A stretch of 64,000 nucleotides of DNA, taken from positions 103,428,226 to 103,492,225 of the forward strand of contig NC_088780.1 of the NCBI RefSeq assembly GCF_958450345.1. Reading direction: 5' to 3'. Source of the DNA: Calliphora vicina. Its lineage: Eukaryota > Arthropoda > Insecta > Diptera > Calliphoridae. The notes beneath the pieces are model-generated. The model was not told where the DNA came from. It searched no databases and saw nothing but the letters and a program-made list of their open reading frames with translations. This document shows, piece by piece, positions 57,144 to 64,000 of this stretch. The position numbers were made by a program, and so were the translations under genes. How positions within the stretch are numbered: the stretch's first letter is position 1; every line of letters starts with the position of its first letter.

Positions 57144-57455
57144 TCAAATAGTAATTAAATTACAGGATAAAACCCAACGACGACGTTTTTTATGTGGTTT
57201 TAGTAGTTGTGGTTTTTTCAAGAATTTGTGAAGACAAACTTTTTGTGAATTTTGTTGTTGTTGTTTTTGTTGTTGTTTAAGCTCATAAATATCCTTAATA
57301 TTTATATAATTTTCAGCTCTCTCCTTTTCTTTATCTTCTGCTTCTGATGCTGCTTCAGCTATAATTTCCTGGTTATTAAATGGCCTTAGATGTCGTCGTA
57401 ATTCCGGTGTTACAGTTAATTGATAAATTAGCGAACGTGTCATCAATAGCGGCAT
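57144..57455 (-). CDS. Possible upstream first exon or upstream ORF of the kinase gene
   Basis: A 103-codon frame from an ATG at 57455. Residues 1-60 (MPLLMTRSLIYQLTV, then RRHLRPFNNQEIIAEAASEA, KEKERAENYINIKD) look like real protein in composition; the rest is Gln/Lys-rich (KQQQKQQQQNSQ) and ends HKKRRRWVLSC before a stop. It lies on the coding strand 0.6-1 kb upstream of C1-1. It could be the first coding exon, spliced before its stop, or a translated upstream frame. I recognise no family. Confidence 0.35.
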   Translation of the reverse strand: MPLLMTRSLIYQLTVTPELRRHLRPFNNQEIIAEAASEAEDKEKERAENYINIKDIYELKQQQKQQQQNSQKVCLHKFLKKPQLLKPHKKRRRWVLSCNLITI

Positions 57456-58840
57456 TTTTCATTTTTATTATATTTCTAACTTAAATTTTATCCAGACATC
57501 GCAGCTCTGGAAGAATTTCATTTGCTGTAGATTCTTTTATATTATTTTCATTTATTCTATACGTTTTTACTTTTTTTTTCGAATTTTATCTTTCTTCTTA
57601 TTTTATTTCATTTTATTTAATTTCTTTTTTGGAGGTTTAAGTTACATTCATTTTATTTTTATTTTAATTTTTGTTCTTTAACATATTATTATATGATTTT
57701 TTATTTAGGTTTCAAATTAATTCTGTGGTGAAAAAGAATTTGTTTAAATAATTTATTTGGAGTGGCAAAAATTTATGAAAGAAAATTCTTTGGTAGGATT
57801 TATTGGAGTGAAATTATATAATATTTTTTTCGACAAGGATTTTAATTGAAATGATTAAATAAGTTATTAAGTTATGAGTTATGTTTTCGTTCTAGCAAAA
57901 AAAAAAATTGAAAAATTGGAGGTTATGTCACATTTTGGTCCATAACACTGGTTATACTTGACAGATTTTTACCATTTTCAATACCAAACATTTTCAGATA
58001 CAGTTCAAACAAATCCAATTAATAACATGATATGAAATATATATGTGTTTATAATGGTCTCAAAAACCTTGAAACTTCCGTTCAAATCCGGCACAGTAGT
58101 GTGGTACGCAAGAAAAGTGGTAATTAATCTGTCTCTTCGAAACTACTTGTCCGTTTGTAAAATGATGTATAAACAAATCGTAAAGGAGGACATAGGCATT
58201 CAGAAAATAATAGTAATGACCACCTCATTAGAATACAAGATGAGATACAAAGCATACATTGTACAAATAAGGACAGATATGAAATGTGTGCTACTACGCT
58301 AAAACATGGTATTTTCACTATAAACCACTCAGTTTTTACTAAAGTAGAAACAGAAAACTGAAAATATTTTCGAATATTTTTCAAAGAGTACCGCATTATG
58401 CGAAATTGACCCGTTTTGGTAAATTTTTGGTCACTCTGTAGAAAAACTCTTATTTCTTTATTAATTCATTATTATTCATTCATTTTATAATAAAAATTTT
58501 TTTTCATTAAAAATATTGTTGTAAAATAAGTACCAAAAAAAAAGGAACAATTTGACGTTTAAATGTCAAAAAAAGTGCCAAATTCCATTTGAAATTTTTT
58601 CTAGAAGGACTACAATTCCATTTAAATTAAATTTCTGGGATATGGAATACAAAAAAGCCTTAAAAGTACAAAAAACAAAAAGTACCACACACCTGTCCAC
58701 TTGTTAAGTAGGATATTTGGTGCTAGATTTATTGTTCCCTGTTTACCCCCTTAAAATTCGAATTTCCAAAAACTTCAATTTTATGACAAACACTTTTTAA
58801 ATATGTATTCAAAATTGGGAAAAATTGTTGTATGGGAAAA
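57456..58840. other. Upstream flank of the kinase gene
   Basis: 57480-57900 is AT-rich and could hold the promoter, but no clear TATA box or initiator stands out. 57920-58010 repeats a phrase from 24355-24430 (CACATTTTGGTCCATAACAC). 58500-58760 is GTACCAAA-rich, like 46.2-47.5 kb. Confidence 0.35.
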
Positions 58841-58847
58841 TTCGAAT

Positions 58848-59285
58848 ATCGGCATTACGAATGGACCGCATGGACCTAATGTAGTGTTTTAGGTGTCTAA
58901 AACCATCTTCAGAAAATTTCCTGTCCAATGAAACCGGTTTGGAGATAATCGGTTGGATAGTTTCAGAGTCTATAACGGACATAGGTAGAAACAGCGGTGC
59001 AACTACGCTAAAAATTCTTTATTAATATTGGGGTTTTATAATAAACATTTTTATTATAAAGCCCCTTTTATTTTATGGATCTACACATCGTATGAGGTAG
59101 CTACATACAAAATTTCAAGACATACACATTTTCAAATTTTGAAAAATTTTTGTGTGGGAAAATTCGAAAATCTTCTTTACGAATGGACCTAATGTAATAT
59201 TTTAGGTATCTAAAACCATCTTCACAAAATTTCCATTCCAATTAAACCGGGTTGGAGCTAACCGGTTGGATAGTTTCAGAAACAT
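58848..59285 (+). repeat. Two direct copies of a 125-bp unit, 311 bp apart
   Basis: GTGTCTAAAACCATCTTCAG and GATAATCGGTTGGATAGTTT at 58848-58970 recur with changes at 59159-59285 (GTATCTAAAACCATCTTCAC, GCTAACCGGTTGGATAGTTT). Confidence 0.65.
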
Positions 59286-59289
59286 AATT

Positions 59290-60960
59290 TGTGTTTTATT
59301 TATTTATAAAGCATATAGTATTATATAAAAAATTCTTTTGATTTCATTCAGTTATCTCTTCTACTTTAAAATATATTAAAGTTTCAATTTTGGAATTTTG
59401 GATTTTTACCTTGAAAATTGTTGTTAACAATTTTTCATAACAACATTATTTTATATCTTAACTTTTTTTTCAAAATCTCAATCGTGAAAAATAATTAAAT
59501 TCAAAATTTTGAAATGAGGATGAAAAATGCATCATACATTTTAACAAAAATTATACTTAATTTTTATTGAAATTTTTTAAATATTAAAAACATAACAAAT
59601 ATTTAAAAAATTTAAAACAGATTACGATACCTTAACCCTCTAATGCTTAAGCATGCCTCAAGGCACTCTTCGCAAAATGCCAATTAATGGACTCTACAGC
59701 CGCATACAAGATGTTCGCTATATATCAAATGAAATACCACTACTACTTTTTAAGAAATTATATAAAATAGTATCAAAAAAGGGATGCAAATCATATTTAC
59801 ATATTTTCTGAAAAGTAATTTTGCAAATTTGAATACATCAATTTGGCACTAAATATAAATTTTAAAATCCAAACACTGCCTTGTATACCAATTTATTCTC
59901 CAACTTCTTATAAAAACACAGACACACATCTCTCTCTTTTTTAAAAATTTTATCTTTTTATAGATTTTCTTCTTTATTTTCTTTTTCCCCAAAAACCAGA
60001 AAGAAACTAATAAATAAATCTATTGTATGCGCCGCACCCCCAAACAAAAAGCAACAACAAAAATTTAAAAAAAAAAAGTTTATACACACTTTGTTTAAAC
60101 CAAACATGTGCAAGAAAGAAGAAAAAATACTACATATCTATTTAGCCACTCTTAAGTTTTTTTTGTTTTTTTTTTTTCAAATTTTTTTTTTCCAAAATAT
60201 AAAATAAATACGAAAAGTTTTTATTCGTATGGTGGGAAATTATAGTACCATAATAAAAATGTTTAATTTGTTGTTGTTTCTATTTAACAAGTTTAAGCAA
60301 TTGAAAGTACTAACTCTTGGCAAATAAGTACTTTAAAAGTACTACTATGTTTGTACCTACCTACTCGTACAAACAGCAAATACGAACGAGTATTTTATCT
60401 TTAATAACAAAAAAAGAAAAAATTAAATAAAATTATTGTTTAAAATAATGCTATAAAATTGTATTCCCAAGTTATACACATAAATATGCTGCTGCTGCTG
60501 CAAATGAGCGCAAGCATAAAGGCGAAAAAGAAAAGTGAGAGTAAATGAAAAGGGAAAATTTATTCCGAAAATATGTGTGCTCTCATTAAAACAATAAATA
60601 TGTATAAGTATAAACGAGAGTAAACAAACAACAACAACAGCAAACTTAACGAGAGGAAAATATAACAAGTTGTGTATTTATTTAGTATAGTACCAAATAG
60701 GAAAATATCCCTTTTGTATGAAAAGTTGTACAAAAAAATCCTACATTATACTTTTACTCGCTCGGACATGTTTGAAAAGAAGATGAAGAGTCCCATGTTG
60801 TTATTTATATATAATTGTGAGTGTATGTGTAACAATCAAATAATATATACCAGAGTCATGATTTACGGTCTTGTTTTCATTTCGCTGTGTTTCCGATAAA
60901 TATATCAAAATCGATGTTATACATCGAAATATTCACCGCTGAATACCACAAATACTCTCT
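59290..60960. other. Upstream AT-rich stretch, nothing recognised
   Basis: No gene, TIR element or tandem array was identified. Minor simple runs include CTGCTGCTGCTGC near 60488 and ACAACAACAACAGC near 60628. Confidence 0.4.
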
Positions 60961-60966
60961 GATTAT

Positions 60967-62200
60967 ATTGTTTGATATTGAAAATGAGCAATATCGGTTC
61001 ATGGTTTCACCTAGCCCACATATAAATGGAAACACAAAAAGAAATACTGTTTAAAAGTACATTTTTTGTAGATTAACGTTAATAAATCGCTATTAAATAC
61101 AAAATCCTGAAATGTCTTCAAGAAAGTGTAAAATAAACCTAGACCATTTTTGTATTACTTGCGGAAAAATTATTCAGTACACTGCAAAATGCTTATTTAC
61201 ATTATTTTGGATTCCCCGTGTCAAATCAGGGTCCCTCATTCGATTTGCACAAATTGTAGTGAATATATTCCAGGTAAAATGAACATTAAAAATGTCAGTT
61301 TGGGTGACCTCCAAAAAATAGTTTGGCCGCCACTCCACATTAAATTAGGTTTAATGAAAAATTTCGTAAAAGTTTTAGATAAGACAAAACAAGCATTTCA
61401 ATATTTATGCAGCGTGTTCCCGAGTTTTTCTGAGGCTAAATTAAAAGAAGGGATATTTGTGGGTCCTCAAATAAGAAAAAATTTGGTTGATACCAAATTA
61501 ACCGATGTTGAAAAAGCAGCATGGAATTCTTTTAAACTTGTTGTCCAAGAATTTTTTGGGAATAAGAAAATTCAAAACTACAGAGATATTGTTGCGAATT
61601 TATTACATAATTTTGAACTGATGGGTGTAAATATGTCCCTCAAAATTCACTTTTTACATTCTCATGTGGATTTTTTCCCGGAAAACCTCGGGCACATGAG
61701 TGACAAACATAGAGAGCGTTTGCATCAAGATTTGAAGTTTTTCGAGAGGAATTATCAAGGTTTTTGGGATCAGAATATGCTAGGCGACTACTGCTGGAGT
61801 GTCGTGAGGGAGACAAATGAAAATAATTATAAAAAGAGGACTAAAACACTTGATATTTAATTTTTTTGTCCTAATTTAATGTACATTTTTATATGTTTCG
61901 TTTTTAATAAATACCTCAAAAGTTTGACGTCCAGGATTTTTTTTAATATTTTTTCCGAAGTTAGAAGACCTAAATACACAAATCCCCATATGTTTCAGTT
62001 CATGAGCAAAAACCTTGTTAACTAGTGTTATGAGACAATTGTGATCAAATTTTGCACAAATTAGTTCCAAGTACTCTGAAATTATACTGTAAAGTATGGC
62101 GACAATCATAGTCCCCATACAAGGTCCCCCTATGAAAATGACTTGTACATTCATCATTGTTTTATAATATGTAATTAATATCGTGATGAAATTGTCACAA
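60967..62200 (+). repeat. Family D repeat split by a TE-derived gene relic
   Basis: The left part (60967-61030, GGTTCATGGTTTCACCTAGCCC) and right part (about 61990-62200, AGTTCCAAGTACTCTGAAAT, CCCCATACAAGGTCCCCC) together match the continuous copy at 26410-26800, with the sequence between them being the inserted relic. Confidence 0.6.
61112..61860 (+). pseudogene. Decayed copy of a multi-copy invertebrate protein family (likely TE-derived)
   Basis: The frame at 61112 starts MSSRKCKINLDHFCITCGK, a Cys-rich N-terminus. After a frameshift, the second frame (61150-61860) gives PHSICTNCSEYIPGKMN and then, from about 61320, WPPLHIKLGLMKNFVKVLDK, EGIFVGPQIRKNLVD, MSLKIHFLHSHVDFFPENLG, YQGFWDQNMLGDYCWSVVRE. 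I recognise this as the family of long uncharacterised proteins found in many copies in aphids and other invertebrates; its usual several-hundred-residue middle is missing here. No function is established to my knowledge; its copy number suggests a transposon origin. It is broken by a frameshift and an internal deletion. Confidence 0.75.
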
Positions 62201-62261
62201 ATTGATGGTGATTATACAAGAAAATAATAAAAATATTTTTCTTTTAAAATTTCAGTAATTT

Positions 62262-63087
62262 ATTTTCGTGAATGATTTTCGGAAGCGGGCCTTTTATGAC
62301 TAATTATGGACCGATTTCTATGAAATTAGGTGGTGTGATTTATGTCAATGTGAAAGTAATTTTTGTTAATTTTAGGTGTATACCAAAATTTTTAAGAGAT
62401 TTATGCACCTTAAAGTGATTTTCGGAAGCCGGCCTTATATGGGAGCTATGACTAATTATCACCTTATTTTATGATCATCATAAAATAAGGTGACATGTAT
62501 TCCGTATATATAGAAATTATTTAGAACGAAATTTGTGTAGATATCTATATAAATTAAACATTTATCACCTGTAAATTCCAATTTTGGGAGAACATTTCTA
62601 TGGGGGACTAAGTGAAATAGTGGACCTATTTCAGCCAGTTTCAATATCAAAATATCTTCAAAATTGCGACCTGTACTTTGCACACAAGGTTAATATGGAC
62701 AGCCAGCCAACCAGCCAGATGGACGGACGAAAGGACATCGTTTAATCGACTTAAGTTAGGATCACTCATGGCAAATATTTGACGAAAAATACGTAACCGC
62801 TAAATAAAATATATTTTTATTATTTTATTTATTGTCAAAAATTCCTTTTACTTAAGACAATGCAAAACAAATAGTTTATTTTATTAGATGCTGTTTGATC
62901 TTACAAAACACTTGTAAGAGTAAACATGTCAAACAAATTTGTGCTAAAAAATGGGTTATGTTTAGAAAGTGACTCTGATTCGATATGTATGTATACTTTA
63001 AGGTGGGTGTTAGACAAATATTTTTGAAAGTTACAAACATCAGCACTAATCCAATATACCCTCCCCACTATGGTGGTGTATATGATT
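62262..63087 (-). repeat. Dispersed repeat family A, reverse copy
   Basis: Carries ATATGGGAGCTATGACTAAT, CTATGGGGGACTAAGTG, CAGCCAGCCAACCAGCCAGA and TACCCTCCCCACTATGGTGG, all the reverse of phrases in the copy at 10247-11034. Confidence 0.65.
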
Positions 63088-63179
63088 AGGTAGAAAATGA
63101 AAAAAATTACAAAAAAATTGTCTTTAGAATAAATCGAAATATAGTTTATATATGTAGCTAACAACTTGCCCTCATACAA

Positions 63180-63500
63180 TATAAAACAGTTCCAGCTTTT
63201 CTACGCTATATACATCGTTGTAAAGGTCATATCAAAGACCTTACATTTGATATCCTATTGTCTATGTATGTAGATGACTTAGTAATCGAGATATTGCTAA
63301 AAATCGGGGTACTCGTGCTTTTTGCTTATATATCAGCCACTTGTTGGTCGATTTTAAATAGCAACCGAACCAGGATATACTGATGTATCAATCATTGTTG
63401 TATGTTTTATTTCAACAGACAGACTGACATGGCTATATGGACTCGACTGTCTATAACGATCAAGAATTCACTTTATGGGATCGGCCACATGTATTAATAT
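63180..63500 (+). repeat. Dispersed repeat family B, partial copy
   Basis: Shares GATGACTTAGTAATCGAGAT, TATATCAGCCACTTGT, AATAGCAACCGAACC and CTATCTATAACGAT-like phrases with 25545-26190. Confidence 0.6.
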
Positions 63501-63804
63501 TATATAGCTTGCCTATGAAATAACCACCGGAACTCATATAACGACTCAGTTGAATGCAGGATACGTCCTAGGGGAATTGTTTGATATTAAAAATGAACAA
63601 AAATTAAAAAAATAGAACTAAATATCCGTCCGATAACCGTTTAATTAAATAATTAAAACTCGATAGCTCCTTAATAAATGTTAAAACAATCAAGCTAAGT
63701 CCGCCTATTTAATACATAACCCAGCAGTAAAGCAAATAGTCAATGTATCCCTTACAGTTACTCATGACTTATCACTCGGCTGACTCCAATTTATATTTAT
63801 TTGG

Positions 63805-64000
63805 ATCATTTGACATTTATGAGCTCTTTGTAGGGCAGAGAGAATATAATTGGTTACTTTATACATTCCAGGTAATCTAGCGTGAAGACAATTGTCTCTG
63901 AATCTAGAGTGTAGTCACTTTAAACCATTTGAGTGTAATTCGTATAAACTGGTTTTATACAAATTGTGTTGATATAATTCTCACATAGTTTATTTTTAAT
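63805..64000 (+). repeat. Dispersed repeat family J, copy 2, cut by the window edge
   Basis: Parallels 43085-43270: GAGCTCTTTGTAGGGCAGAG, AATTGGTTACTTTATACATT, AAACTGGTTTTATACAAATT, GATATAATTCTCACATAGTT. Confidence 0.65.

Noticed and set aside
58045..58302. 85-codon frame on the plus strand
   Set aside because: No recognisable motif and no splice context; it follows a dispersed repeat phrase and is probably a relic.
61150..61860. A 236-codon open frame as an intact host gene
   Set aside because: Its N-terminal part belongs to a different frame (61112) and the family's long middle is missing; it also sits between two halves of one repeat.
1..64000. CRISPR arrays, operons, ribosome binding sites, bacterial-type terminators
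   Set aside because: Spliced metazoan gene, fly repeats and base composition show a eukaryotic nuclear locus; the tandem arrays found have no spacer structure.
1..64000. tRNA or rRNA genes
   Set aside because: No cloverleaf-like block with A and B box motifs or rRNA-like sequence was recognised by eye; a dedicated search could still find one.

Overview
The window is nuclear DNA from a higher fly, most likely a calyptrate (blow-fly or house-fly type). The reasons are strong AT richness, short fly-type introns next to very long ones, a protein that aligns along its length with animal diacylglycerol kinase theta, and a dense load of Dipteran-style transposon relics (Jockey- and I/LOA-like LINEs, mariner, Tc1, LTR-retrotransposon solo LTRs, many terminal-inverted-repeat elements). 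The species is an inference; nothing in the sequence names it.

One host gene dominates: a diacylglycerol kinase theta orthologue on the minus strand. Fourteen coding exons run from about 56.5 kb down to 2.07 kb. The order is C1 zinc finger 1 (split by a 41.4-kb intron), C1-2, C1-3, a 612-residue disordered insert in one exon, a Ras-association (RA) region, and the DAGK catalytic domain with its GGDGT motif. Every splice junction I assigned keeps the reading frame. The accessory half of the kinase domain and the stop codon are not in the window; they must lie beyond base 1. The 5' end is unclear: an ATG in good context sits just before C1-1, and a 103-codon reading frame at 57.1-57.5 kb could be an upstream coding exon or 5' UTR.

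Layout: 1-2.06 kb, downstream intron with a Tc1/mariner-type TIR element. 2.06-14.95 kb, exons of the kinase, with a tandemly rearranged Jockey relic in the 8.0-4.2 kb intron and two dispersed repeats. 14.95-56.38 kb, the giant intron, filled with relics: a mariner split from a 310-bp perfect foldback, foldback and TIR elements of several families, a LINE fragment nested in another repeat, a 750-bp foldback built of 21-bp repeats, a Tc1 relic, satellite-like tandem arrays, and two solo LTRs in opposite orientation. A few GC-richer, non-repetitive blocks (19.64-19.99, 22.03-22.12, 23.28-23.47, 36.58-36.90 kb) may be regulatory. 56.38-57.46 kb, first exon area. 57.46-64 kb, upstream flank with repeats and a decayed copy of a multi-copy invertebrate protein family.

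I did not find a new enzymatic or defence system. The most notable items are the large insert of the kinase with a basic amphipathic segment, the heptad-encoding foldback at 37.7-38.5 kb, a set of TIR families sharing GGGCAATTCCA-like ends, and the TE-like gene relic at 61.1 kb. No tRNA, rRNA or CRISPR array was recognised.
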